DNA from: Paenibacillus pinisoli | GTDB taxonomy: Bacteria > Bacillota > Bacilli > Paenibacillales > Paenibacillaceae | Direction of reading: 5' to 3' | DNA: 64,000 nucleotides | Assembly: GCF_003605435.1 (NCBI RefSeq) | Contig: NZ_QXQB01000004.1 | Coordinates: forward strand, 620,001-684,000 | In this document: one piece after another, positions 17,828-26,065 of the stretch | How the letters are laid out: each line of letters starts with the position of its first letter | Position numbering within the stretch: position 1 is the stretch's first letter | Translations under genes and position numbers: made by a program | The notes under the pieces: model-generated | What the model was told of the DNA's origin: nothing | What the model saw: the letters and a program-made list of their open reading frames with translations, nothing else | The model's database searches: none

Positions 17828-19138
17828 ATGAAAACTTTGACGGAAATAATCGTGCCGCAGCTGGCGGAATCGCTTGTGAACGCTACGATTGACAAGTGGC
17901 TGAAGCAGCCGGGTGATTGGGTGGATGTATATGAGCCCATCTGCGAAATATTAACCGATAAAGTGAATGCGGAGCTTCCGTCCACAGTGTCTGGCAAGCT
18001 GGTAAAAATATTAGTCGGCAGCGGAGAGACGGTTCCCGTCGGCACACCGGTCTGCTTGATTGAGACAGAAGCGGCGGAAGGCTCCGCCCAGCCGGATGGA
18101 CAGCCGGCGCCAAGCGAGCCGGCAGCAGCAGCTGTTGCCGCTATCGCAGTTGACGAGGATGCGCCGATGCGCAATCGGTTCTCGCCGGCTGTACAACAGC
18201 TGGCCGCCGAGCATGGCGTACGGCTGAGCGACGTTACCGGCACGGGACTGGGCGGACGTATCACGCGCAAAGACGTGCTTGCATATGTCGCTTCAGGCGC
18301 GAACAAAACATCGGCGTCGCAGGCGGCTCCTGCCGCGTCTGCATCCATCGATCCGAAAGCGCAGGTGCGCTCCTCCGGCATTCATTTGTCAGAGACGCCG
18401 CGCATTCCGAAGATCGAGATCGAAAGCAGCGCGCCGGGTCGCGGCGAGACGTTCATCGATGTAACGCCGATCCGCAATACGATCGCCCGCAACATGAGAC
18501 AGAGCGTAAGCGAGATTCCACATGCGTGGACGATGATTGAGGTTGACGTGACGAATCTCGTTGTCCTGCGGAACAAGCTGAAGGATGAATTCATGAAGCG
18601 CGAAGGCATTAACCTGACTTACCTGGCGTTCCTGCTCAAGGCTGTCGTTAATGCGATCAAGGATTATCCGATTATGAACTCCACTTGGGCAGTGGACAAA
18701 ATCATCGTGAAGCGCGATATCAACATCTCCCTTGCCGTCGGCACGGAAGATTCGGTATTGACGCCGGTCATCAAAAACGCAGATCATAAAAATGTCGCGG
18801 GTCTGGCGAAGGAAATCGATGAGCTCGCCCGCAAGACGCGCGAGGGCAAGCTTACGCTGTCGGATATGCAAGGCGGCACCTTTACGGTGAACAATACAGG
18901 TTCGTTCGGCTCCATCTTGTCTTATCCGATTATTAACTATCCGCAAGCCGCGATCCTAACGTTCGAATCCATCGTCAAGCGTCCGGTTGTCATCAATGAT
19001 ATGATTGCAGTGCGTTCCATGGCGAATCTGTGTTTGTCGCTCGACCACCGTATCTTGGACGGAGTCATCTGCGGCAGATTCCTGCAGCGGGTGAAGGACA
19101 ATCTGGAAAGCTTCACGCTCGACAGCAAACTGTATTAA
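17828..19138 (+). CDS. bkdB: Branched-chain 2-oxoacid dehydrogenase E2 (dihydrolipoyl acyltransferase)
   Basis: Core subunit that carries the acyl group on lipoate. The 436-aa protein has one lipoyl domain (residues 3-78) with the lipoylated lysine in ILTDKVNAE (K45), an Ala/Pro linker, a peripheral-subunit-binding domain (about 115-155, FSPAVQQLAAEHGV..GRITRKDVLAYV), a second linker, and the acyltransferase domain ending with SLDHRILDGVICGRFL, where His and Asp are catalytic. A single lipoyl domain is normal for Gram-positive E2. Confidence 0.94.
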   Translation: MKTLTEIIVPQLAESLVNATIDKWLKQPGDWVDVYEPICEILTDKVNAELPSTVSGKLVKILVGSGETVPVGTPVCLIETEAAEGSAQPDGQPAPSEPAAAAVAAIAVDEDAPMRNRFSPAVQQLAAEHGVRLSDVTGTGLGGRITRKDVLAYVASGANKTSASQAAPAASASIDPKAQVRSSGIHLSETPRIPKIEIESSAPGRGETFIDVTPIRNTIARNMRQSVSEIPHAWTMIEVDVTNLVVLRNKLKDEFMKREGINLTYLAFLLKAVVNAIKDYPIMNSTWAVDKIIVKRDINISLAVGTEDSVLTPVIKNADHKNVAGLAKEIDELARKTREGKLTLSDMQGGTFTVNNTGSFGSILSYPIINYPQAAILTFESIVKRPVVINDMIAVRSMANLCLSLDHRILDGVICGRFLQRVKDNLESFTLDSKLY

Positions 19139-19155
19139 GAGAAGGGGAATCCATC

Positions 19156-19872
19156 ATGAAGGAAACAGAACCAAATACTGATTCCAGAGCGGTGGCTGCC
19201 GGATACATCGGAACAGTCCCTTATGCGGAGGCATGGGAGCTGCAAAAGGCATATGTGAAGGAGATTGACCGGGAGGAGCGTCTGGAGACGCTGCTCCTTC
19301 TTCAGCATCCGCCTACTTATACGATGGGCTCCGACCGCCATCCCGAGCATTTGCTGCTGGATGAGGACGAGCTTAAGGAGAAGGGCATCTCGTTGTTCGA
19401 GATCGATCGCGGCGGAGATATTACATACCATGGCCCCGGCCAGCTGGTCGGCTATCCGCTGCTGTATCTGGATGCGGTCGGCTTGGATCTCCATGCGTAT
19501 CTGAGAAGCCTGGAGCAGGTTATTATAGACTGGCTCGGGCAATATGGTATAGAAGCGGGGCGTAAGCCGGAATATACAGGAGTATGGGTCAAGGATGAGA
19601 AAATCGCGGCGATCGGCGTGAAATTTAATAAAGCCCGTCGTCGGAGGGGCTTTATTACGAGCCACGGCTTTGCGCTCAATATCAAGTCAGGCATCGCCTC
19701 GGAAGGATTCGCCGGCATTGTGCCATGCGGCATTCAGCAATACGGCGTCACTTCCTTTAACGACTTGACGGGATTGAATAAGACGGTGGAGGAGGCGGCT
19801 GCAGAATTGCTGCCATACTTCCTGAAGCAGTTCGGGCTTCACTTGTCCGAAAAAACGTTAACCCAGGAATAG
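19156..19872 (+). CDS. lipB: Lipoyl(octanoyl) transferase LipB
   Basis: Transfers octanoyl from acyl carrier protein to lipoyl domains. The 238-aa product shows the LipB signature RGGDITYHGPGQLVGYP, the lysine in IAAIGVK and the acyl-accepting cysteine in GIVPCGIQQYG. ATG 19156 follows GAAGGGG; upstream in-frame codons lie in bkdB. Placement 17 nt after bkdB implies it serves the E2 made from the same transcript. Bacillus subtilis uses LipM/LipL instead, so this is a lineage difference. Its last 15 nt overlap the minus-strand Prli42-like gene. Confidence 0.93.
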   Translation: MKETEPNTDSRAVAAGYIGTVPYAEAWELQKAYVKEIDREERLETLLLLQHPPTYTMGSDRHPEHLLLDEDELKEKGISLFEIDRGGDITYHGPGQLVGYPLLYLDAVGLDLHAYLRSLEQVIIDWLGQYGIEAGRKPEYTGVWVKDEKIAAIGVKFNKARRRRGFITSHGFALNIKSGIASEGFAGIVPCGIQQYGVTSFNDLTGLNKTVEEAAAELLPYFLKQFGLHLSEKTLTQE

Positions 19873-19959
19873 CGAGCCGACTCCGGCGAAAAGCGTAGTT
19901 ACAACTAGCGCGGCTACAACGACGATAGCCACGATGCGTATCATTTTTTGCTGGCGCAT
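19858..19959 (-). CDS. Prli42-like stressosome-associated membrane micropeptide
   Basis: ATG 19959 on the minus strand, with AAAGGAG 9 nt before it, encodes 33 residues: a basic start MRQQKMIR followed by one hydrophobic helix IVAIVVVAALVVTTLFAGVG. This size and pattern match Prli42, the Listeria membrane miniprotein that anchors the stressosome via RsbR, conserved in Firmicutes. The family assignment is inferred from pattern only. It converges on lipB with a 15-nt overlap. Confidence 0.7.
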   Translation of the reverse strand: MRQQKMIRIVAIVVVAALVVTTLFAGVGSLFLG

Positions 19960-20045
19960 AGGGCAGTTCTCCTTTCTGAATAATATTACAACAAGTGAAA
20001 CGATATCTTCTATTGTAAACGATAGAGACGGACGGAGGAAACAGG

Positions 20046-21182
20046 ATGATTAAAAAAGATCGATTGGTTCAAGAATTTATGGAGCTTGTACAGGTGGACA
20101 GCGAGACGAAGCATGAAGCGGAAATCAGCAAGGTGCTGAAGGAGAAATTCGCGGCGCTTGGACTTGCCATTACGGAGGACGATGCCGCAGCCAAAACCGG
20201 ACACGGAGCGAACAACTTGTTCGCCATGCTGGAGAGCGCAAACGGCGGGGACGCGAATGCGCCTACCATCTTCTTCACGAGTCATATGGATACTGTAACG
20301 CCGGGCAACGGCATTAAGCCGCAGCTGGATGCGGATGGCTATATCCGCAGCGACGGCACGACGATTCTGGGAGCAGACGACAAAGCGGGCCTTGCAGCCA
20401 TGTTCGAAGCGATTCGCGTCCTGAAGGAAAACAATATTCCGCACGGCCGCATTCAATTCGTGATTACGGTGGGAGAAGAGTCGGGTCTGCTGGGCGCACG
20501 CGCGCTGGACGCTTCCAAGCTGGAAGCCAAGTTCGGCTATGCGCTTGACTCCAATGGAGCGATCGGCGATATTGCGGTTGCCGCGCCTACTCAAGCGAAA
20601 GTAACGATCAAGCTGTTTGGAAAATCCGCGCATGCTGGCGTTAATCCGGAAGATGGCATCAGCGCGATTCAAGTTGCGGCGAAAGCAATCGCCCGCATGC
20701 CGCTTGGCCGCATCGATTCCGAGACCACTGCCAACATCGGCAAGTTCGAAGGCGGCGGCGCAACCAACATCGTATGCGATTATGTGAAGCTTGATGCAGA
20801 AGCGAGAAGCCTTGTGCAGCCGAAGCTTGACGCTCAGCTGGCGGCGATGAAGAATGCGGTTGAGAGCGCGGCGCAGGAATTCGGAGCGCGTGCGGAGTTC
20901 GAGAGCGACATTATTTATCCGGCTTACCTTTACCAGGACGGGGATGATGTCGTAGAACTGGCCAAAAAAGCGATCGTAGCGATTGGCGCCACGCCAAAGA
21001 CCTTCCATTCCGGAGGCGGAAGCGACGCCAACATCTTCAACGGCCTGGGCGTGCCGACCGTTAACTTGGCAGTAGGCTACGAATATATCCATACGACCAA
21101 GGAACAAATCAAAGCTGACGATCTGGCGAAGACAGCCGAACTGGTGGTAGAAATCATTAAGCAAGCTGCAGCTGGAGAATAA
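20046..21182 (+). CDS. M20 family metallopeptidase, YqjE/PepT-like
   Basis: Likely zinc aminopeptidase on di- or tripeptides, in the cytoplasm (no signal). The 378-aa protein shows metal ligands in TSHMDTVTPGNG and ILGADDKAGLAA, the general base in TVGEESGLLGA, a dimerisation domain (about 185-285, with KSAHAGVNPEDGISAI) and a final HSGGGSDANIF. It resembles Bacillus YqjE, called peptidase T-like; the substrate is not evident. GGAGGA precedes ATG 20046. Confidence 0.9.
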   Translation: MIKKDRLVQEFMELVQVDSETKHEAEISKVLKEKFAALGLAITEDDAAAKTGHGANNLFAMLESANGGDANAPTIFFTSHMDTVTPGNGIKPQLDADGYIRSDGTTILGADDKAGLAAMFEAIRVLKENNIPHGRIQFVITVGEESGLLGARALDASKLEAKFGYALDSNGAIGDIAVAAPTQAKVTIKLFGKSAHAGVNPEDGISAIQVAAKAIARMPLGRIDSETTANIGKFEGGGATNIVCDYVKLDAEARSLVQPKLDAQLAAMKNAVESAAQEFGARAEFESDIIYPAYLYQDGDDVVELAKKAIVAIGATPKTFHSGGGSDANIFNGLGVPTVNLAVGYEYIHTTKEQIKADDLAKTAELVVEIIKQAAAGE

Positions 21183-21189
21183 TCCGCCG

Positions 21190-21228
21190 GGAGCCGCATG
21201 GCCGGGTTATGGCCTGCGGCTGCTCCCA
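21190..21228. terminator. Hairpin between convergent genes
   Basis: GGGAGCCGCA and TGCGGCTGCTCCC arms plus inner GGCC/GGCC form a long GC-rich stem at the ends of the M20 peptidase (+) and mciZ-like (-) genes. There is no T tract on the + side, so termination is inferred from position and stability. Confidence 0.5.
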
Positions 21229-21374
21229 AGAGATACCTTCATTGGAGGAAGCTCCTTCGTGAACCGGGACAGTATCATCCCGTCTTCCGCCGCAGCGAGC
21301 TTCCTCAAATGGTGGCGGATTTCCCATCCTTTGCCGACCAGCCTTAATTGATTCGATGCCATATATCGCTTCAT
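21207..21374 (-). CDS. mciZ: MciZ-like Z-ring inhibitor peptide
   Basis: ATG 21374 on the minus strand, preceded by AGGAG, encodes 55 residues. The stretch LRLVGKGWEIRHHLRKL closely matches the core of Bacillus subtilis MciZ (VGKAWEIRAKL), a mother-cell peptide that caps FtsZ filaments and blocks Z-rings during sporulation. The peptide here is about 15 residues longer at the C end. It diverges from nudF; I recall mciZ as near nudF in Bacillus too, which would support the call. Confidence 0.8.
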   Translation of the reverse strand: MKRYMASNQLRLVGKGWEIRHHLRKLAAAEDGMILSRFTKELPPMKVSLGSSRRP

Positions 21375-21473
21375 CTTCGATCGCTCCTGTCCTTTGTTTT
21401 CATTACAGGATAGGTATGCGTATGAGGGACAAGTTATGCCTGCCGCTATTGGCGCGGCTACGGGAGGAATACG

Positions 21474-22037
21474 ATGAGCACGGGAGATAAGAAGCCGATC
21501 TGGCGCGAGGAAACGATACATACTGAACCGGTCTTCCAGGGCAAGGTCATATCCTTGCAGGTGGACACGGTTGCTCTTCCTGACGGCAAGCAGGCCGCGC
21601 GGGAAATTGTCCGGCATCCTGGCGCTTCGGCGGTCATGGGGCTTGTGGACGGCAAGCTGCTGGTGGTCGATCAATACAGGAAGCCGATGGACAAATTCCA
21701 GATCGAGATTCCGGCTGGCAAGCTTGACGCCGGCGAGGACCCGATGGCAGCGGCCGCGCGCGAGCTTGAAGAGGAGACCGGCTACAGGGCCAAGGAGCTG
21801 AAGCTTGTCAGCGCCTTCTACACGTCGCCCGGCTTTGCGGATGAGAAGCTGTATCTTTATTTTGCGGATCAGCTGGAAGCGGGCGAGCAGCGGCTGGACG
21901 AAGATGAGGATCTGATCGTAGAAGCGATTACAATGGAACAAGCGGATGCTTATATCGCTGAAGGACGCATTAGCGACGCTAAGACGATATTGGCTGTTTA
22001 TGCCTGGAAGCTTTATCTGAATACCGGCAAGATCTAG
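21474..22037 (+). CDS. nudF: ADP-ribose pyrophosphatase (Nudix)
   Basis: Hydrolyses ADP-ribose to AMP and ribose 5-phosphate. The 187-aa protein has the Nudix box GKLDAGEDPMAAAARELEEE (residues about 82-101 region) and the preceding DQYRKPMDKFQIEIPAG strand typical of NudF. GGAGG lies upstream of ATG 21474. It starts the nudF-spoIIM-fur run. Confidence 0.92.
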   Translation: MSTGDKKPIWREETIHTEPVFQGKVISLQVDTVALPDGKQAAREIVRHPGASAVMGLVDGKLLVVDQYRKPMDKFQIEIPAGKLDAGEDPMAAAARELEEETGYRAKELKLVSAFYTSPGFADEKLYLYFADQLEAGEQRLDEDEDLIVEAITMEQADAYIAEGRISDAKTILAVYAWKLYLNTGKI

Positions 22038-22148
22038 CATATCGGCGTCATACGAGCCCCTTTGCAGACATAGAATGAAAAGGACAACCTCTCCCGAAAC
22101 GGAGAACTGTTCATACACATTCTGCGGAAAGCAAGGGGGCTTTGCGTC

Positions 22149-22766
22149 GTGAGGGCTCATTTTAATCTCTATTTGTTCGTTGCGGTATTGTTCGCTGTAG
22201 GAGGCATATTCGGGGCGCTGCTCGTCAACGCCCTGACGCTGGAACAGCAGCAGGAACTGGCATCCGAAGTCGGCCATTATGTGCAAAGCATGGGCATCGG
22301 ATTCGGGGCAGCCCCTGAGGACATATTTTGGGAGCGGTTTTTCTTTCATCTGAAATGGCTGGTGCTCATCTGGCTGCTTGGCGTGACGGTAATCGGCATT
22401 CCGGGCATTTTGGTGCTTAATTTTTTGAAGGGCGCGCTGATTGGCTTCTCGATCGGCATCCTCATTCAGCAATATGAATGGAAAGGGATCTTTTTTTCGT
22501 TTGTTACACTAGCTCCCCAAAACGCGTTGGCCGTTCCTGCGTTAATGATTACTAGCGCAGCTTCTATTTCGTTCGGGGTCTACCTGGTGAAGAACAGGCT
22601 GCTGCAACAATCGGGGACGCTTCTGCCTGAGCTTGGCACGTTGACGTCGACGGCTATGCTCATGCTGCTTCTATTCGCAGGCGCGGCTTTGGTTGAAGCC
22701 TATATTTCTCCCTCTGTCATCGGTTGGGCAGCTCCCTATCTTTCGTCTCGTAACGGCATGATTTGA
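22149..22766 (+). CDS. spoIIM: Stage II sporulation protein M
   Basis: Membrane component of the SpoIID-SpoIIM-SpoIIP machine that drives engulfment by local peptidoglycan degradation. The 205-aa protein has about five transmembrane segments, with an FLKGALIGFSIG segment and PQNALAVPALMITSAASISFG typical of the family. GTG 22149 follows AGGGGGC. A CATACACAT box at 22112-22120 resembles a sigma-E -10, in line with known mother-cell expression, but I see no clear -35. Confidence 0.93.
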   Translation: MRAHFNLYLFVAVLFAVGGIFGALLVNALTLEQQQELASEVGHYVQSMGIGFGAAPEDIFWERFFFHLKWLVLIWLLGVTVIGIPGILVLNFLKGALIGFSIGILIQQYEWKGIFFSFVTLAPQNALAVPALMITSAASISFGVYLVKNRLLQQSGTLLPELGTLTSTAMLMLLLFAGAALVEAYISPSVIGWAAPYLSSRNGMI

Positions 22767-22777
22767 CACCAATTTGT

Positions 22778-22807
22778 TTGACTTTCCCTGCAGTTAACCC
22801 CTATAAT
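22778..22807 (+). promoter_or_regulatory. Sigma-A promoter of fur
   Basis: TTGACT (22778-22783) and TATAAT (22802-22807), 18 nt apart, lie 90 nt before the fur start. No clear 19-bp Fur box was seen. Confidence 0.7.
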
Positions 22808-22896
22808 GAGAGGAACGTTTCCTATAAGTGCGTGTTCAAAAAGTCCGGTTTTGAACAATTCTATAAGAGGCGCGGACATGTGGCAGGGGGGAGATC

Positions 22897-23358
22897 ATGG
22901 AAGCCCGGATTGAGAAGATCAAACAACAATTGCAGTCGCAGGGTTATAAGCTGACCCCGCAGCGTGAAGCTACGGTTCGCGTGTTGCTGGAGAATGAAGA
23001 AGACCATCTGAGCGCGGAAGACGTGTTCATGCTGGTGAAGGATAAAGCCCCCGAGATCGGCCTTGCGACCGTATACAGGACGCTCGAGCTGCTAAGCGAG
23101 ATGCATGTCGTCGAGAAGATGAACTTTGGAGACGGCGTAGCAAGATACGATCTCCGTACGGATAGCAATAAGCATCACCATCATCACCTGATCTGCGTGC
23201 AGTGCGGGACGATGGAGGAGATAAAGGAAGACTGGCTGCTGCCGCTGGAAGAGAGGCTGGAGCAAGAATACGGTTTCTTCGTGGTTGACCACAGATTGGA
23301 TTTCCAAGGCGTATGCGTACGCTGCAGAGAGAAAAACGATCATTCAAGCCCATCATAA
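22897..23358 (+). CDS. fur: Ferric uptake regulator family repressor
   Basis: The 153-aa protein has a winged-helix domain (residues 1-85) with LATVYRTLELLSEMHVV, then the HHHHHLICVQCG metal/dimer region and a second CxxC in VCVRCREK, giving the two structural-zinc cysteine pairs. Position next to spoIIM and order with xerD match Bacillus Fur rather than PerR or Zur, so iron-dependent repression is likely; the metal is inferred. ATG 22897 follows GGGGGGAG. Confidence 0.88.
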   Translation: MEARIEKIKQQLQSQGYKLTPQREATVRVLLENEEDHLSAEDVFMLVKDKAPEIGLATVYRTLELLSEMHVVEKMNFGDGVARYDLRTDSNKHHHHHLICVQCGTMEEIKEDWLLPLEERLEQEYGFFVVDHRLDFQGVCVRCREKNDHSSPS

Positions 23359-23519
23359 CGGCTTTGCGATCCATCCGTCGGATGGAAAGAGCAGGGCCGT
23401 TTTGCCGTTCAATAGGAGTCTTTTGGGTAGGCTCGTTCCGGCAAGGGGCGGCATACACATAATTTAAGCCAATGCTGGATAAGGTACGCTTAGCAACAAT
23501 CCATTAGGAGGCGTGGCAG

Positions 23520-24662
23520 ATGATTATTGGAGTGCCAAAGGAAATCAAGCAAAGCGAATATCGGGTTGCTTTGACGCCTGCTGGCGTTACGATGCTGACG
23601 GCAGCGGGACATACAGTCATCGTAGAATCCGGGGCGGGCGCCGGAAGCGGATTCGAGGATGAGGATTATGTCAGAGAAGGCGCAGCCATGCGCGCGGCAG
23701 CATCCGATGTATGGACAGAAGCCGATATGATCATGAAAGTGAAGGAGCCGCTTCCTGCGGAATACGGATACTTCCGCAAAGGGCTGCTCCTGTTCACCTA
23801 TCTGCATCTGGCAGCCGCTCCGGAGCTGGTGAAGGCGCTGGTGGACAGCGGCGTGACGGGCATCGCCTACGAAACGATTCAGCTGGACAATGGCAGCTTG
23901 CCGCTGCTGACGCCGATGAGCGAGGTGGCCGGCCGGATGGCTGTTCAAGTCGGAGCGCAATTTCTGGAGGCCTTCAACGGCGGCAGAGGCGTGCTTCTAG
24001 GGGGAGTACCGGGCGTTCCGCCAGCAGAGGTTGTCGTTATTGGCGGCGGTATTGTCGGAACGAATGCCGCGAGAATGGCGCTCGGCTTGGGAGCCAATGT
24101 GGTGGTCATCGAGAGAAGCGCCGAGCGGATGCGGTACTTGGATGAAATATTCGAAGGCCGAATCCGCACATTGATGTCCAGCCCGTTCCATATAGCAGAA
24201 GCGGTCAGCCGTGCCGATCTGGTTATCGGCGCCGTGCTCATTCCGGGAGCGAAAGCGCCGCATCTGGTGACGGAGGCAATGGTCGAGCGAATGAAAAAAG
24301 GGGCGGTCATCGTGGACGTCGCTGTCGATCAAGGAGGCTCCATTGCAACAGTAGACCGTCCGACTACCCATAAGGATCCGGTCTATGTCAAGCATGGCGT
24401 CGTGCATTATGCGGTCGCGAACATACCGGGCGCGGTGCCGCGCACGTCGACCTTCGCGCTCACCAATGTGACAATGCCGTATGCGCTTGATCTTGCGACG
24501 AATGGACTCGCAGCGGTGCGGAAGAGCCTTCCGCTGCAGCGCGGCGTCAATACGTATGCCGGGATGGTGACGAATGAACCGGTTGCGACAGCTACGGGTT
24601 ACGGGTATACTCCGATTATGAAGGCGCTGGAGAGCATCGCATACGATTCGCTGGAGCCCTAG
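23520..24662 (+). CDS. ald: Alanine dehydrogenase
   Basis: NAD-dependent interconversion of L-alanine and pyruvate plus ammonia; important for growth on alanine and for sporulation in Bacillus. The 380-aa protein starts [20 protein letters not shown], has [10 protein letters not shown] with the pyruvate-binding region, the NAD site [20 protein letters not shown] and [18 protein letters not shown] lies 9 nt before ATG. Confidence 0.96.
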   Translation: MIIGVPKEIKQSEYRVALTPAGVTMLTAAGHTVIVESGAGAGSGFEDEDYVREGAAMRAAASDVWTEADMIMKVKEPLPAEYGYFRKGLLLFTYLHLAAAPELVKALVDSGVTGIAYETIQLDNGSLPLLTPMSEVAGRMAVQVGAQFLEAFNGGRGVLLGGVPGVPPAEVVVIGGGIVGTNAARMALGLGANVVVIERSAERMRYLDEIFEGRIRTLMSSPFHIAEAVSRADLVIGAVLIPGAKAPHLVTEAMVERMKKGAVIVDVAVDQGGSIATVDRPTTHKDPVYVKHGVVHYAVANIPGAVPRTSTFALTNVTMPYALDLATNGLAAVRKSLPLQRGVNTYAGMVTNEPVATATGYGYTPIMKALESIAYDSLEP

Positions 24663-24759
24663 CGCTCCGGCCAGGCGGGTAACATAATCCGGGCAGCGCG
24701 CTCATACTGTGATAGGGACAGACTATACACGGTTGTAAGAGCGAAGGGAGCTGCTTGGC

Positions 24760-24993
24760 ATGGTTTTTTCATTCCGGGGATGGCTTAATCGGATCTGGTT
24801 TCTGCTTGTGTTTGCTTTTCTGCTGTTTTTCGCCGTTGGCGGGTACCGATGGCTGGTCGATATGGTCTCGCCCATCCATCCGTACGAGAAGCCGAAGGGC
24901 GCAGCGATGAAGGTATTTGTGACTGACCCGGAATCGCCGGAAGCGGGATATGGAGCTGACCGGCTAAGGTGGTTCTACTGGTACGGGGAGTAA
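24760..24993 (+). CDS. yqzK: DUF4227/YqzK family small membrane protein
   Basis: A 77-aa protein with one transmembrane helix (about residues 12-32, IWFLLVFAFLLFFAVGGYRW) and a soluble tail with HPYEKPKGAAMKVF. This is the YqzK pattern; in Bacillus yqzK also sits between fur and xerD. Function unknown. Confidence 0.85.
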   Translation: MVFSFRGWLNRIWFLLVFAFLLFFAVGGYRWLVDMVSPIHPYEKPKGAAMKVFVTDPESPEAGYGADRLRWFYWYGE

Positions 24994-25025
24994 TAGCGCC
25001 AAGACGCATGATATTCGATGCAAAA

Positions 25026-25055
25026 GCAGGAATATTTATGTCGAATGTTGAATCA
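25026..25055 (+). promoter_or_regulatory. Possible sigma-H promoter with 0A box before xerD
   Basis: GCAGGAATA (25026-25034) fits a sigma-H -35 and GTTGAATCA (25047-25055) a -10, 12 nt apart; an exact 0A box TGTCGAA lies at 25039-25045 in the spacer. Not supported by prior knowledge of xerD that I have. Confidence 0.35.
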
Positions 25056-25107
25056 TGATGGAGGTCCATCCTGAAGTATTGGCATTATCCCCGAAAGGAA
25101 GTTGCAA

Positions 25108-25998
25108 TTGAAAGCTCAATTGAATCTTTATATGTCTCATCTGCAGCTTGAACGGAAGCTGTCACCCAATTCGCTCGCCTCGTATGAGCGGGATTTGAAT
25201 CGTTTCATTCGATACGTTCAGGATGAAGGGATAGGGGAGTGGACGAATGTCCACCGCCATCATCTGTCCAAATATATGCTGCTGCTGAAGGAGCAGGGGC
25301 GGAAGGCGGCTACGATCTCGCGCCATATCGTATCGGTGCGCGCCTTTTTTCATTATTTGGCCTTAAGAGGCATTATCGCCTCGGATCCGTCGATTCATAT
25401 GGAGTCTCCAAAGCAAGAGAAGAAGCCGCCGCATGTCTTGACTGTGGCTACCACCAGCGCCTTGCTGGAGACGCCGAATACCGCCACCGCAACAGGCAAG
25501 CGTGATAAAGCGATGCTGGAGCTGCTTTACGCGACCGGCATTCGGGTAACCGAGCTTGTATCGCTTAATGTGGAGCATGTCCATTTGAATTTGGGTTATA
25601 TTCAATGCATAAGCTATGGCTTGAAAGAGAGAATTGTGCCATTCGGGAGCCATGCTAAGGATGCGATTGAGGATTATTTGGCGCTTGGCCGCGAATGCCT
25701 CTTGACCGGTAGAGAACCGGATTCGGCCCTGTTCTTGAACCATTTGGGCACCCGTATGACAAGGCAAGGCTTCTGGAAGATGCTCAAGAAATATTCGAAG
25801 GAAGCAGGCATTGATGCGGAGATAACGCCGCATACGCTGCGCCATTCCGTCGCCGCCCATCTGCTGGAGAACGGAGCGGATATTCGTTCGGTCCAAGAGC
25901 TGCTTGGCCATGCGGATATTGCGACGACACTGAAGTATACGCAGCTTTCCAAAACTCGGCTGAAGGACGCCTACGCCGGCGCCCACCCGAGAGCATGA
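25108..25998 (+). CDS. xerD: Tyrosine recombinase XerD
   Basis: Resolves chromosome dimers at dif with XerC/CodV. The 296-aa length is exact for XerD. The N-terminal SAM-like domain (1-105) precedes the catalytic domain with ATGIRVTELVSL (Arg), LKERIVPFG (Lys), HTLRHSVAAHLLENG (His-Arg), LGHADIATTLKYTQLS (His and nucleophile Tyr). The usual GKG before KER is SYG here. TTG 25108 is 7 nt after AAAGGAAG; TTG 25102 is too close. Confidence 0.93.
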   Translation: MKAQLNLYMSHLQLERKLSPNSLASYERDLNRFIRYVQDEGIGEWTNVHRHHLSKYMLLLKEQGRKAATISRHIVSVRAFFHYLALRGIIASDPSIHMESPKQEKKPPHVLTVATTSALLETPNTATATGKRDKAMLELLYATGIRVTELVSLNVEHVHLNLGYIQCISYGLKERIVPFGSHAKDAIEDYLALGRECLLTGREPDSALFLNHLGTRMTRQGFWKMLKKYSKEAGIDAEITPHTLRHSVAAHLLENGADIRSVQELLGHADIATTLKYTQLSKTRLKDAYAGAHPRA

Positions 25999-26065
25999 GG
26001 CCGTTATCCTGCAGGGATGATGAGCCGTACATAAGTGATTACAGTCAGAAAGAGAGGCAAACAAT

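Noticed and set aside
20010-21164. 384-codon minus-strand frame opposite the M20 peptidase
   Set aside because: Mirror of codon bias in the real gene; would run across the peptidase start region with no ribosome site.
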